The notes beneath the pieces are model-generated. The model saw nothing but the letters and a program-made list of their open reading frames with translations. It ran no database searches and had not been told where the DNA came from. A stretch of 64,000 nucleotides of DNA, from positions 459,601 through 523,600 of the forward strand of contig NZ_LMEI01000008.1 in the NCBI RefSeq assembly GCF_001426585.1, in the 5' to 3' direction. Source of the DNA: Streptomyces sp. Root431. GTDB taxonomy: Bacteria; Actinomycetota; Actinomycetes; Streptomycetales; Streptomycetaceae. Both the position numbers and the translations under genes were made by a program. Each line of letters opens with the position of its first letter. Positions within the stretch are counted from its first letter, which is position 1. This document shows, piece after piece, positions 41,712 to 50,091 of the stretch.

Positions 41712-43204
41712 ATGTTGACACCCCGGAAGAGGGCGGAGGGGCAGCCGTGCGAGACCGCGGCGACCTGGCCCGGCTGGGCCTTGCCGCAGTTGAACGCGCC
41801 GCCGAGGACGTACGTCTGCGGGCCGCCGACCTGCTCCATCGAGCCCCAGAAGTCCGTCGTCGTCGCCTGGTACGCCACGTCCCGCAGCTGCCCGGCGAGC
41901 CGGCCGTTCTCGATGCGGAAGAAACGCTGGCCGGTGAACTGGAAGTTGTAGCGCTGCATGTCGATCGACCACGACCGGTCGCCGACCACGTAGATGCCGC
42001 GCTCGACCCCGCCGATCAGGTCCTCGGTCGACAGGCCGCCCGGGTCAGGCTGGAGCGAGACGTTCGCCATCCGCTGCACCGGCACGTGCGCGGGGGAGTC
42101 CGCGAAGGCGCAGCCGTTGGAGCGGCCGAGGCCCGTGAGCTTCGCGATCCGCCGGTCCAGCTGGTAGCCGACGAGCGTGCCGTCCTTCACCAGGTCCCAG
42201 CTCTGCGCCTCGACGCCCTCGTCGTCGTACCCGATGGTGGCGAGGCCGTGCTCGGCGGTCCTGTCACCCGTCACGTTCATGATCGACGAGCCGTAGGCCA
42301 GCTTGCCCAGCTGGTCGAAGGTGGCGAAGGAGGTGCCGGCGTAGGCCGCCTCGTAGCCGAGGGCACGGTCCAGCTCCGTGGCGTGCCCGATCGACTCGTG
42401 GATCGTCAGCCAGAGGTTCGACGGGTCCACGACCAGGTCGTACCGCCCGGCCTCGACGCTCGGCGCCCGCATCTTCTCGGCCAGGAGCGCCGGGATCTCG
42501 TCCAGCTCCTTGTCCCAGTCCCAGCCGGTGCCCGTCAGGTACTCCCAGCCCCGCCCGGCCGGCGGCGCGATCGTCCGCATCGAGTCGAACTCACCGGTCG
42601 TCCCGTCGACGGCGACCGCCGTGAGCTGCGGGTGCAGCCGGACGCGCTGCTGGGTGGTCACGGTGCCGGCCGTGTCCGCGTAGAACTTGTTCTCGTGGAC
42701 GGTGAGCAGCGAGGCGTCCACGTGCGCCACGCCCTCCGCCCCCAGCAGCCGCGCGCTCCAGTCGGCGAGCAGCGCGCTCTTCTCCTCGGCGGGGATGGAG
42801 AAGGGGTCGATCTCGTACGAGGAGACCCAGGTGCGCTCGGCGTGCACCGGCTCCTGCGCCAGCTCCACGCGCTCGTCGGAGCCGGCCGCGGCGATCACCT
42901 TCGCCGACAGCTTGGCCATGGCCACGGCCTGCGAGGCGACCCGAGCGGCCCCGTCCATGGTCAGGTCGACCCCGGACGCGAAACCCCAGGCTCCGCCGTG
43001 CACCACCCGCACCGCGTAGCCGAGGTCGGTGGTGTCCGAGGAACCGGACGGTTTGGCGTCCCGCAGCCGCCACGAGGCGCTGCGCACCCGCTCCAGGCGG
43101 AAGTCCGCGTGCTCGGCGCCGAGCGCACGCGCCCGGGCGAGCGCCGCGTCGGCGAGCGCCCTCAGGGGCAGCGCGACGAACGAAGGGTCGATCTGATGGA
43201 CCAC
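41681..43204 (-). CDS. tldD: TldD metalloprotease
   Basis: A 507-residue zinc peptidase subunit that works with TldE. The HExxxH motif is HESIGH (about 269-274), and the C-terminal GGAFNCGKAQPGQ and PSALFRGVNILNT segments are typical. I start at GTG 43204, where the conserved beginning (VHQIDPSF) falls and GAGG lies upstream; an ATG 60 bases further out has no site. It is the first gene of the tldD-(29-codon ORF)-tldE-tyrS series. Confidence 0.94.
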   Translation of the reverse strand: MVHQIDPSFVALPLRALADAALARARALGAEHADFRLERVRSASWRLRDAKPSGSSDTTDLGYAVRVVHGGAWGFASGVDLTMDGAARVASQAVAMAKLSAKVIAAAGSDERVELAQEPVHAERTWVSSYEIDPFSIPAEEKSALLADWSARLLGAEGVAHVDASLLTVHENKFYADTAGTVTTQQRVRLHPQLTAVAVDGTTGEFDSMRTIAPPAGRGWEYLTGTGWDWDKELDEIPALLAEKMRAPSVEAGRYDLVVDPSNLWLTIHESIGHATELDRALGYEAAYAGTSFATFDQLGKLAYGSSIMNVTGDRTAEHGLATIGYDDEGVEAQSWDLVKDGTLVGYQLDRRIAKLTGLGRSNGCAFADSPAHVPVQRMANVSLQPDPGGLSTEDLIGGVERGIYVVGDRSWSIDMQRYNFQFTGQRFFRIENGRLAGQLRDVAYQATTTDFWGSMEQVGGPQTYVLGGAFNCGKAQPGQVAAVSHGCPSALFRGVNILNTTQEAGR

Positions 43205-43351
43205 GAGCGGCCTCGCTCTCGGTGATCGGAAGTCGGCGGTTGGGCTGTCCCGGAAGTCAATCATGGGAAGGGCGGCCGGGTGGGCCCATTAGAGGGGCCC
43301 CGCGGGGCGCGCGCCGGGCGCTCCCCGGGGGACCCGTACCGTCCCCGAGCT

Positions 43352-43390
43352 GTAGGGATCCGACAGTGACGCCCCTACGCCACTGTCGGA
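43352..43390. repeat. Interleaved inverted repeats upstream of fabG
   Basis: TCCGACAGTG (43359-43368) pairs with CACTGTCGGA (43381-43390). GTAGGG (43352-43357), outside the first arm, pairs with CCCTAC (43373-43378) in the loop. The order of arms is that of alternative or pseudoknotted RNA stems, 73 bases before the fabG start; the 10-bp repeat could also be a protein operator. Confidence 0.7.
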
Positions 43391-43462
43391 GGTCGATTCC
43401 TCATGTCGGGAGCGATACCGATAGGTTTTCGGCTACCAGACCGCTATCGAAAGGGTGATCCG

Positions 43463-44167
43463 TTGAGCCGCTCGGTTCTCGTCACCGGAGGAAACCGGGG
43501 CATCGGCCTCGCCATCGCCCGCGCGTTCGCCGAGTCCGGCGACAAGGTCGCGATCACGTACCGCTCCGGCGAGCCGCCCGAGGGCTTCCTGGCCGTCAAG
43601 TGCGACATCACCGACGGCGAGCAGGTGGAGCAGGCGTACAAGGAGATCGAGGAGAAGCACGGTCCGGTCGAGGTCCTCGTGGCCAACGCCGGCGTGACGA
43701 AGGACCAGCTCCTCATGCGCATGTCGGAGGAGGACTTCACGTCCGTCGTCGACACCAACCTGACCGGCACCTTCCGGGTCGTCAAGCGCGCCAACCGCGG
43801 GATGCTGCGGGCCAAGAAGGGCCGCGTCGTCCTCATCTCCTCGGTGGTCGGTCTGCTGGGCTCCGCGGGCCAGGCCAACTACGCCGCCTCCAAGGCCGGC
43901 CTGGTCGGTTTCGCCCGCTCCCTCGCGCGTGAGCTCGGCTCGCGCAACATCACGTTCAACGTCGTCGCCCCTGGTTTCGTCGACACCGACATGACCGCGG
44001 TCCTCACCGACGAGCAGCGCTCGGGCATCGTGTCCCAGGTGCCGCTGGGCCGTTACGCGCAGCCGGAGGAGATCGCCGCCGCGGTGAAGTTCCTCGCCTC
44101 CGACGACGCCTCGTACATCACTGGAGCCGTCATCCCGGTTGACGGCGGATTGGGCATGGGTCACTGA
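43463..44167 (+). CDS. fabG: 3-oxoacyl-[ACP] reductase FabG
   Basis: A 234-residue SDR that reduces 3-oxoacyl-ACP with NADPH in fatty acid synthesis. Cofactor loop TGGNRGIGLA (about 8-17), NAGVTKDQL, active-site Ser in ISSVVGLLG and YAASK (about 145-149), and PVDGGLGMGH at the end. The start is a TTG with AAGGG eight bases upstream. fabI follows after four bases; the pair matches the FabG-InhA operon of actinobacteria. Confidence 0.96.
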   Translation: MSRSVLVTGGNRGIGLAIARAFAESGDKVAITYRSGEPPEGFLAVKCDITDGEQVEQAYKEIEEKHGPVEVLVANAGVTKDQLLMRMSEEDFTSVVDTNLTGTFRVVKRANRGMLRAKKGRVVLISSVVGLLGSAGQANYAASKAGLVGFARSLARELGSRNITFNVVAPGFVDTDMTAVLTDEQRSGIVSQVPLGRYAQPEEIAAAVKFLASDDASYITGAVIPVDGGLGMGH

Positions 44168-44171
44168 TCAC

Positions 44172-44948
44172 ATGAGCGGAATTCTCGAGGGCAAGCGCAT
44201 CCTGATCACGGGTGTGCTGATGGAGTCCTCCATCGCCTTCCACACCGCGAAGCTGGCCCAGGAGCAGGGCGCGGAGATCATCCTCACCGCCTGGCCCCGG
44301 CCGTCGCTGACCGAGCGGATCGCCAAGAAGCTGCCCAAGCCCGAGAACGTGAAGGTCCTGGAGCTCGACGTCTCCAACGACGAGCACCTCGCGCGCCTGG
44401 AGGGCCAGGTCCGCGAGCAGCTGGGCGACCGCCTCGACGGCATCGTGCACTCGATCGGCTTCGCCCCGCAGGACGCCCTCGGCGGCAACTTCCTGAACAC
44501 GCCGTTCGAGTCCGTCGCCACGGCCATGCACGTCTCCGCCTTCTCCCTGAAGTCGCTGACGACCTCGCTGCTGCCGCTGATGACGGAGGGCGGCTCGGTC
44601 GTCGGCCTCACCTTCGACGCGCAGTTCGCCTGGCCGCAGTACGACTGGATGGGCCCGGCCAAGGCCGCCCTCGAGGCCACCAGCCGCTACATGGCCCGTG
44701 ACCTGGGCAAGCAGAACATCCGCTGCAACCTGATCTCGGCCGGTCCGATCGGTTCGATGGCCGCGAAGTCCATCCCGGGCTTCAGCGAGCTCGCCGCGGT
44801 CTGGGACAGCCGTTCCCCGCTGGAGTGGAACCTCGCGGACCCGGAGCCGGCGGGCAAGGGCGTCGTGGCGCTGCTCTCCGACTGGTTCCCGAAGACGACG
44901 GGCGAGATCGTCCACGTCGACGGCGGTCTGCACGCGATCGGCGCGTAA
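44172..44948 (+). CDS. fabI: Enoyl-[ACP] reductase FabI (InhA type)
   Basis: A 258-residue NADH-dependent enoyl-ACP reductase completing the elongation cycle. It has the InhA-like dinucleotide region ITGVLMESSIAF, SIGFAPQDALGG, and the catalytic YDWMGPAK (Tyr-x6-Lys, about 157-164), then SAGPIGSMAAKSI forming the substrate loop. This is the target class of isoniazid and triclosan. It ends before a 12-bp terminator stem. Confidence 0.96.
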   Translation: MSGILEGKRILITGVLMESSIAFHTAKLAQEQGAEIILTAWPRPSLTERIAKKLPKPENVKVLELDVSNDEHLARLEGQVREQLGDRLDGIVHSIGFAPQDALGGNFLNTPFESVATAMHVSAFSLKSLTTSLLPLMTEGGSVVGLTFDAQFAWPQYDWMGPAKAALEATSRYMARDLGKQNIRCNLISAGPIGSMAAKSIPGFSELAAVWDSRSPLEWNLADPEPAGKGVVALLSDWFPKTTGEIVHVDGGLHAIGA

Positions 44949-44965
44949 GCGCCAGCGTTCCGGCC

Positions 44966-45010
44966 GAGGGCCCGCGCGTCTTCCCTGGTGGGGAGGGTGC
45001 GCGGGCCCTC
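44966..45010 (+). terminator. Terminator of fabG-fabI
   Basis: GAGGGCCCGCGC (44966-44977) pairs with GCGCGGGCCCTC (44999-45010), followed by TTCC, 17 bases after the fabI stop. Confidence 0.85.
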
Positions 45011-45096
45011 TTCCGTTCCTCGACTCGAAAAGTCGCGCGAATCACCCCAGACTGGGGCAGAGCGTGATCTGTTGCTGACGGGGAGGAGGTACGGGC

Positions 45097-45492
45097 ATGC
45101 GCGCGATACGTCACGGGTTCGGCGCGTTCGCCTCGGTCGCCGTTCTGCTCACCGGGATCGCCGTCGCCGCCGAGGTGCGCGCCGCTCCCGCCCCTGCCGA
45201 GGAGGTCCCCGCCGCCCCGGCCGCGGACGAGCCGGAGAACTTCGGGGCGTCCTGCCGCACCGTCGTCCAGGGCTCCCGCGTCACCGCCTACTGCCAGAAC
45301 CCGTACCCCGCCACCGACAGCGTCCGGCTCCACGTCGAGTGCGAGCGCTGGTGGGACGTCGACACCGACAGCGCCCCCGTCGAGGTCGGCCCCGCGGACT
45401 ACGCCCGGGTCAGCGGCCGCTGCTGGAAGGAGGTCCGCTCCGCCTGGGTCACGCACCAGCCGGCGGAACCGGCTCCTGTACGGGGCTCTTGA
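45097..45492 (+). CDS. Small secreted cysteine-containing protein
   Basis: A 131-residue protein with a signal peptide (charged start, hydrophobic 9-24, likely cleavage near VRAAPA), an Ala/Pro/Glu-rich spacer (about 28-48), and a small domain with four Cys (SCRTVV, YCQNPYP, ECERWW, RCWKEV) that probably form two disulfides. No family recognised. GGGGAGGAGG precedes the ATG. Its last 44 bases overlap the end of the convergent GntR gene. Confidence 0.75.
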   Translation: MRAIRHGFGAFASVAVLLTGIAVAAEVRAAPAPAEEVPAAPAADEPENFGASCRTVVQGSRVTAYCQNPYPATDSVRLHVECERWWDVDTDSAPVEVGPADYARVSGRCWKEVRSAWVTHQPAEPAPVRGS

Positions 45493-46150
45493 GGCACATG
45501 AAGGGGTAGCCGGCCGCCTCCGTCCCGGCCCGCTCGGCGTCGCCCTCGCGGATCGCGTCCACCAGCCGCCCGTGGTCCATGTGGTTCTCCGGCCGCAGCT
45601 CCTGCCCCACGTCGTCGCGCAGCCAGTCCCGCAGGAGATCGCCCAGGTCCGCGTAGAGCTCCGTCAGCACGTCGTTGCCCGAGGCGGCGACGACCGCGTG
45701 GTGGAAGGCCGCGTCGACCGTCACGAACCGCTCCGCGTCACCCGACTCCCAGGCCTCGTCGCGCCGCAGGAGCAGCGCGTCGAGCTGCTTCAGGTCCCGC
45801 TCCGTGCGCCGCTCCGCGGCGAAGCGGGCGGCGGCGGACTCCAGGGTCGAGCGCAGCTCGGCGACGTGCCGGGGGTCGGAGCCGGCGAAGCGCCGGTGCA
45901 TGACGCCCGCCAGCTCGCTGGTGGCGATGACGTACGTCCCGGAGCCCTGGCGGATGTCGAGCAGCCCGTTGTGCGCGAGCGCCCGGACGGCCTCGCGCAC
46001 GGTGTTGCGGGCCACGCCCAGCTGCTCGACCAGCTCGGGTTCGGTCGGGATGCGCGAACCCACCGGCCATTCGCCGGAGGTGATCTGGTTCCGCAGCTCG
46101 GCGATCACCTGATCGGAGAGTCCTGCGCGCCGCGGGTGACCGAGGGCCAT
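45449..46150 (-). CDS. GntR family (FadR subfamily) transcriptional regulator
   Basis: A 233-residue regulator: winged helix (about 10-75, with ITSGEWPVGSRIPTEPELVEQLGVARNTVREAVRAL, core TEPELVEQLGVARNTVREA) and a C-terminal FCD ligand domain (about 85-215), where DAAFHHAVVAASGN and a later His are the metal-binding type. It is divergent from an MFS transporter across 63 bases containing two dyads, so it probably controls that transporter in response to its substrate. GGAAGGTG precedes the ATG. Confidence 0.92.
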   Translation of the reverse strand: MALGHPRRAGLSDQVIAELRNQITSGEWPVGSRIPTEPELVEQLGVARNTVREAVRALAHNGLLDIRQGSGTYVIATSELAGVMHRRFAGSDPRHVAELRSTLESAAARFAAERRTERDLKQLDALLLRRDEAWESGDAERFVTVDAAFHHAVVAASGNDVLTELYADLGDLLRDWLRDDVGQELRPENHMDHGRLVDAIREGDAERAGTEAAGYPFMCLKSPVQEPVPPAGA

Positions 46151-46173
46151 GGAGCACCTTCCCATTCGTTCGA

Positions 46174-46207
46174 GATTGGACAACCAATCATCCCATGATT
46201 CTATGAT
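46174..46207 (+). promoter_or_regulatory. GntR operator dyads and leaderless promoter of the MFS gene
   Basis: Dyad 1: GATTGG-ACAA-CCAATC (46174-46189). Dyad 2: AATCAT-CCC-ATGATT (46186-46200). The -10 TATGAT (46202-46207) ends six bases before the ATG at 46214, and TTGGAC within dyad 1 may be the -35. A bound repressor would cover the whole promoter. Confidence 0.7.
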
Positions 46208-46213
46208 GGCCTC

Positions 46214-47545
46214 ATGCCTGACGAGCCGAAGACCCTCGACCCCGCCGCACGACCGGCCGGGACCACCGCCCCGGCAGCCACCGCCACGCCGCCCGGAGCG
46301 GCCGTCGCCGCCGGCGATTCTCCCGCACCGGGCCGGGCTCACCGCTGGACCCTCGGGCTCGTCATCGTCGGCCTCGTCCTCTCCGCGCTCAACCTGCGCC
46401 CCGCCATCACCAGCCTCGGCGCACTCCTCGAAGAGGTCAGCGAAGGCCTCCACATGAGCGGCAGCGTCGCCGGCGTCCTCACCTCCGTCCCCCCGCTCTG
46501 CTTCGCGGTCTTCGGCATCACCGCCCCGCGCCTCGCCCGCCGCTTCGGCCCCGCCGCCGTCGTCTGCGCGGGCATGGCGGCGATCTTCGCGGGCCTCGTC
46601 CTCCGCCCCTTCGCCTCCGGCACGGCCGGCTTCCTCGCCGCCAGCGCCCTCGCCCTCATGGGCATCGCCGTCAGCAACGTCCTGATGCCGGTGATCGTCA
46701 AGCGGTACTTCCCCGACCGCGTCGGCAGCATGACCGGCCTGTACTCCATGGCGCTCGCCCTCGGCACCTCCGTCGCCGCGGCGGCGACCGTCCCGATGAC
46801 CGACGCCCTCGGCGGGGACTGGCGCCTCGGCCTCGGCATCTGGGCCGTACTCGCCGCCCTCGCCGTCCTGCCCTGGATCCCGCTGCTCCGCGACCGCGAC
46901 CGGGGCGCCGGCGTCCGCGACCGGGGCGCCCGCGACCGTACGGAGAAGGCGACCGCCACCCCCGCCCCGCGCATCACCCGCAGCCGCACCGCCTGGGCCC
47001 TCGGCTGCTTCTTCGGTCTCCAGGCCACCGGCGCCTACATCACCATGGGCTGGATGCCGCAGATCTTCCGCGACGCCGGCGTCCCCGCCTCCACCGCGGG
47101 CGTGCTCCTCGCCGTCACCATGGTCATGGGCGTCCCGCTCGCCTTCGTCATCCCCCGGCTCGCGACCCGGATGAAGAACCAGGGACCGATCGTCGTCGCG
47201 CTCGGCCTGTGCGGCCTCACCGGCTACACCGGCCTCTTCCTCGCCCCGGCCTCAGGAGCCTGGGTCTGGGCCGTCCTGCTCGGCATCTCCAACTGCTCCT
47301 TCCCGCTCGCCCTCACCATGATCGGGATGCGCTCGCGGACCGGCGCCGGCGTCGTCCGCCTCTCCGCCTTCGCACAGAGCGTCGGCTACCTCATCTCCAT
47401 CCCCGGCCCCCTCCTCGTCGGCGTGCTCTACCAGCACAGCGGCGGCTGGGGACTGCCCATCGCCCTCATGGGCGGCCTGATGGTGCCGCAGATGATCGTC
47501 GGAACCCTCGCGGGGAGGGACCGGACGGTGGAGGACGAATGCTGA
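46214..47545 (+). CDS. MFS transporter, CynX/NimT type
   Basis: A 443-residue major facilitator with 12 helices and a Pro/Ala-rich cytoplasmic N-terminus (1-43). SALNLRPAITSLGALLEEV after helix 1 and the helix 4-5 segment LMPVIVKRYFPDRVGSMTGLYS (core KRYFPDRVGSMTG) are typical of the cyanate/nitroimidazole (CynX/NimT) group. The substrate is unknown. It is governed by the divergent GntR gene, appears leaderless, and is followed 17 bases later by a 38-residue transporter-associated protein. Confidence 0.9.
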   Translation: MPDEPKTLDPAARPAGTTAPAATATPPGAAVAAGDSPAPGRAHRWTLGLVIVGLVLSALNLRPAITSLGALLEEVSEGLHMSGSVAGVLTSVPPLCFAVFGITAPRLARRFGPAAVVCAGMAAIFAGLVLRPFASGTAGFLAASALALMGIAVSNVLMPVIVKRYFPDRVGSMTGLYSMALALGTSVAAAATVPMTDALGGDWRLGLGIWAVLAALAVLPWIPLLRDRDRGAGVRDRGARDRTEKATATPAPRITRSRTAWALGCFFGLQATGAYITMGWMPQIFRDAGVPASTAGVLLAVTMVMGVPLAFVIPRLATRMKNQGPIVVALGLCGLTGYTGLFLAPASGAWVWAVLLGISNCSFPLALTMIGMRSRTGAGVVRLSAFAQSVGYLISIPGPLLVGVLYQHSGGWGLPIALMGGLMVPQMIVGTLAGRDRTVEDEC

Positions 47546-47562
47546 GATGCGAGACTGGCCCC

Positions 47563-47679
47563 ATGCCAGTCCTCGAACCCAATCCCCAGAACGGCCAGAA
47601 GAAGCTGCTCATCGTGCTCGGCACGATGCTCGGCATCACGGTGGTCATCGCCGTGATCGCCTCCCTCGCCTCACCGTGA
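47563..47679 (+). CDS. SGM_5486-type transporter-associated small protein
   Basis: A 38-residue protein: a polar start (PVLEPNPQNGQKK) and one membrane helix (about 15-37, LLIVLGTMLGITVVIAVIA). Tiny proteins of this type are found directly downstream of such MFS genes in streptomycetes (recalled as the SGM_5486 family), implying a small subunit or stabiliser. It lies 17 bases after the transporter stop and before a hairpin. Confidence 0.85.
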   Translation: MPVLEPNPQNGQKKLLIVLGTMLGITVVIAVIASLASP

Positions 47680-47683
47680 CCGC

Positions 47684-47704
47684 CGGGGGTGGGGACAACC
47701 CCCG
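47684..47704 (+). terminator. Hairpin after the MFS operon
   Basis: CGGGGGT (47684-47690) pairs with ACCCCCG (47698-47704) five bases after the stop of the 38-residue gene. Confidence 0.5.
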
Positions 47705-47836
47705 CATCCCCTAGGGGGTGAGTGTCAGGGTGAAGTGGGTGGATCACCTGATGGGCCGACGCGCGCCCGATCCGTACGTTGGAGACAACCGTCGGAGACG
47801 ACGGGAAAACGGATCTCCCACCCCTCGGAGGCGGCC

Positions 47837-48040
47837 ATGTCGGCCCGTACGGACACCAGCACCCGCCCCCTGCCGAGCGGCGTCGACACCCGGCTGCCCT
47901 GGTGGGCGCTCGCCCTCCCCGTGGCCGCGTTCGGCGTCCTCCTGATGCTCATCGCCGGGCCGGGTGGTGCCCCCGCCACCTCGGGTGACCTGGGGGTCGG
48001 CCGGGTCCTGGAGCAGCTCCAGCAAACGCTCGCTCTCTGA
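47837..48040 (+). CDS. Small single-helix membrane protein
   Basis: A 67-residue protein with one membrane helix (about 21-41, LPWWALALPVAAFGVLLMLI) and a short C-terminal amphipathic segment VGRVLEQLQQTLAL. GGAGG lies five bases before the ATG. Homologues precede the SixA gene in streptomycetes; 35 bases separate the two here. Function unknown. Confidence 0.8.
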   Translation: MSARTDTSTRPLPSGVDTRLPWWALALPVAAFGVLLMLIAGPGGAPATSGDLGVGRVLEQLQQTLAL

Positions 48041-48075
48041 GTCACCGAAAGCCGTTCCGTGCGAAGCTGTTGACC

Positions 48076-48594
48076 ATGAGCGTCGATACACCCCGCAGGA
48101 TCGTGCTGCTCCGCCACGCGAAGGCAGACTGGAGCGACGAGTCCGACCACGAGAGGCCCCTCGCCGAGCGAGGCCGCAAGGACGCACCCGTCGCGGGCCG
48201 CAGGCTCGCCGGGACCGGCATCGGCTTCGATCTGGCCCTCTGTTCCACCGCCGTCAGAACCAGGGAGACCTGGAAACTGGCCGTGCACGAACTGTCCCAG
48301 CGCCCCAGGACCGTGTACGAGGACCGGCTGTACGAGGCCTCGCTCGGCGAGCTCATCGCCCTGCTCAACGAGGTCTCGGACGAGGTCTCCGACCTCCTCG
48401 TCATCGGCCACAACCCCGGGATGCACGCCCTCGCCGACGCCCTCGCGGGCGAATCGGACGGGGACCTCCTGCCCCGCATGAACCGCAGCGGCTTCCCGAC
48501 CTCGGCCTACGCCGTCCTCGCCTTCAACGGCTCCTGGAAGTCCGTCGAGCACGGCGTCGGGCGCCTCGTGGACTTCTGGACCCCGCACGACTGA
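48076..48594 (+). CDS. SixA-type histidine phosphatase family protein
   Basis: A 172-residue enzyme of the phosphoglycerate-mutase-like histidine phosphatase superfamily. The catalytic motif is LLRHAKADWSD (about 10-20, His as phospho-acceptor), CSTAVRTRET supplies the second phosphate-binding Arg, and IGHNPGM (about 110-116) the second His. SixA members remove phosphate from histidine phosphotransfer domains; the partner here is unknown. ATG at 48076. Confidence 0.9.
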   Translation: MSVDTPRRIVLLRHAKADWSDESDHERPLAERGRKDAPVAGRRLAGTGIGFDLALCSTAVRTRETWKLAVHELSQRPRTVYEDRLYEASLGELIALLNEVSDEVSDLLVIGHNPGMHALADALAGESDGDLLPRMNRSGFPTSAYAVLAFNGSWKSVEHGVGRLVDFWTPHD

Positions 48595-48617
48595 CGAGCC
48601 GCACCCGGCTGCGTACG

Positions 48618-48657
48618 GGAGAGGGCCCGGCCGTCCGAAGACGACCGGGCCCTCTCC
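48618..48657. terminator. Bidirectional terminator between sixA-like gene and serB
   Basis: GAGAGGGCCCGG pairs with CCGGGCCCTCTC, then an inner CGTC-CGAA-GACG stem after one mismatch; it separates convergent genes. Confidence 0.85.
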
Positions 48658-48678
48658 CCGTACGGGCGTGCCGACGGT

Positions 48679-49893
48679 TCAGTGCAGCAGGTCCTCGCCG
48701 CCGTCGGCGGCCTCGACCTCTTCGCGCGTGATGCCGAGCAGATAGAGCACGGTGTCCAGGAACGGCACGTTCACCGCCGTGTCGGCGGCCCGGCGCACCA
48801 CCGGCTTGGCGTTGAACGCCACCCCGAGCCCGGCCGCGTTCAGCATGTCCAGGTCGTTGGCCCCGTCGCCGATGGCCACGGTCTGCGCCAGCGGCACACC
48901 CGCCTCCGTCGCGAACCGGCGCAGCAGCCGCGCCTTCCCGGCCCGGTCCACGATCTCGCCGGTCACCCGGCCGGTGAGCTTGCCGTCCACGATCTCCAGC
49001 GTGTTGGCCGAGGCGAAGTCGAGCCCGAGCCGCTCCTTCAGATCGTCGGTGACCTGGGTGAACCCGCCGGAGACGACGCCCACCTGGTAGCCGAGCCGCT
49101 TGAGCGTACGGATCAGGGTCCGGGCCCCCGGCGTCATCCGCACCTCCGCGCGGACCTTGTCGACCACCGAGGCGTCCAGACCGGCGAGCAGCTCCACGCG
49201 CGCGTGGAGCGACTGCTCGAAGTCCAGCTCGCCGCGCATCGCGGCCGCCGTCACCTCGGCCACCTTGTCCTCACACCCCGCGTGCGCCGCGAAGAGCTCG
49301 ATGACCTCGTCCTGGATCAGGGTCGAGTCGACGTCCATGACGACGAGCCGCTGGGCCCGCCGGTGCAGGCCGGCGGAGACCACGGCCACGTCCACCCCGA
49401 TGGTGTGGGCCTCGGTCGCCAGCGCGGTCCGCAGCGGCTCGGTCTCGCAGCCCGAGACGGCGAACTCCACGGCCGTCACCGGGTACTTCGCGAGGCGGAA
49501 GATGCGGTCGATGTTGCCGCCGGCCTCCGCGATCCTCGCCGTTATGGCCGCCGTCTGCTCCGCGGTGAGCGGGTTGCCGAGCACGGTGACGTGCGAGCGT
49601 CCCTCGCCGCGGGGCCGGTTGTCGCCCGTACCGGAGATGATCTCGGCCTGGAGCTTCAGGGACTCGGCCCAGCTGTGGATGGTGGCCCGCAGTTCACCCT
49701 GCGAGGCGACGGTCGGTTCGGTGACGAGCGCGCACAGGACGAGGCGGCCGCGGGAGACGACCTGCTCGATGTCCACGACGTCGACTGAGTAGGCGGCGAG
49801 GGTGTCGAAGAGTCCGGCGGTGATCCCGGGACGGTCCTTCCCGAAGATCTTGACGAGAAGGGTGGGAACGTCTGAGGTCTGCGATGCGCTCAT
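48679..49893 (-). CDS. serB: Phosphoserine phosphatase SerB with N-terminal ACT domains
   Basis: A 404-residue enzyme of the last step of serine synthesis. Two ACT-like regulatory regions occupy about 1-180 (VKIFGKDRPGITAGLFDTLA, then a second near VTVLGNPLTAEQT), followed by a HAD phosphatase domain: VMDVDSTLI (nucleophile Asp), GVVSGGFTQV (motif II) and GDGANDLDMLNAAG (motif IV). The Mycobacterium SerB2 enzyme has the same architecture and serine feedback control. ATG at 49893. Confidence 0.95.
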   Translation of the reverse strand: MSASQTSDVPTLLVKIFGKDRPGITAGLFDTLAAYSVDVVDIEQVVSRGRLVLCALVTEPTVASQGELRATIHSWAESLKLQAEIISGTGDNRPRGEGRSHVTVLGNPLTAEQTAAITARIAEAGGNIDRIFRLAKYPVTAVEFAVSGCETEPLRTALATEAHTIGVDVAVVSAGLHRRAQRLVVMDVDSTLIQDEVIELFAAHAGCEDKVAEVTAAAMRGELDFEQSLHARVELLAGLDASVVDKVRAEVRMTPGARTLIRTLKRLGYQVGVVSGGFTQVTDDLKERLGLDFASANTLEIVDGKLTGRVTGEIVDRAGKARLLRRFATEAGVPLAQTVAIGDGANDLDMLNAAGLGVAFNAKPVVRRAADTAVNVPFLDTVLYLLGITREEVEAADGGEDLLH

Positions 49894-50091
49894 GGTGGTT
49901 CCACCGTATCGGGCACCGTGTGCCACCTGACCCCCCGTCCCGCCCTGCGGACACCCGAGTGGTCGCGGGTTTGCCCCCGAAGGTCTTCACACGGCCCGAC
50001 TTTCGGATACGGGACCGGGCCTGAAATAGTTCCCCAGGATGATTCGCCATCCCTGGACTCCCGAACACGGGGGTACATCGGGGGACAAGTA

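Noticed and set aside
43381..43420. tRNA-like T-arm (GGAGGTCGATTCCTC)
   Set aside because: No acceptor, D or anticodon arms fold around it, and the loop lacks the TTCRA pattern.
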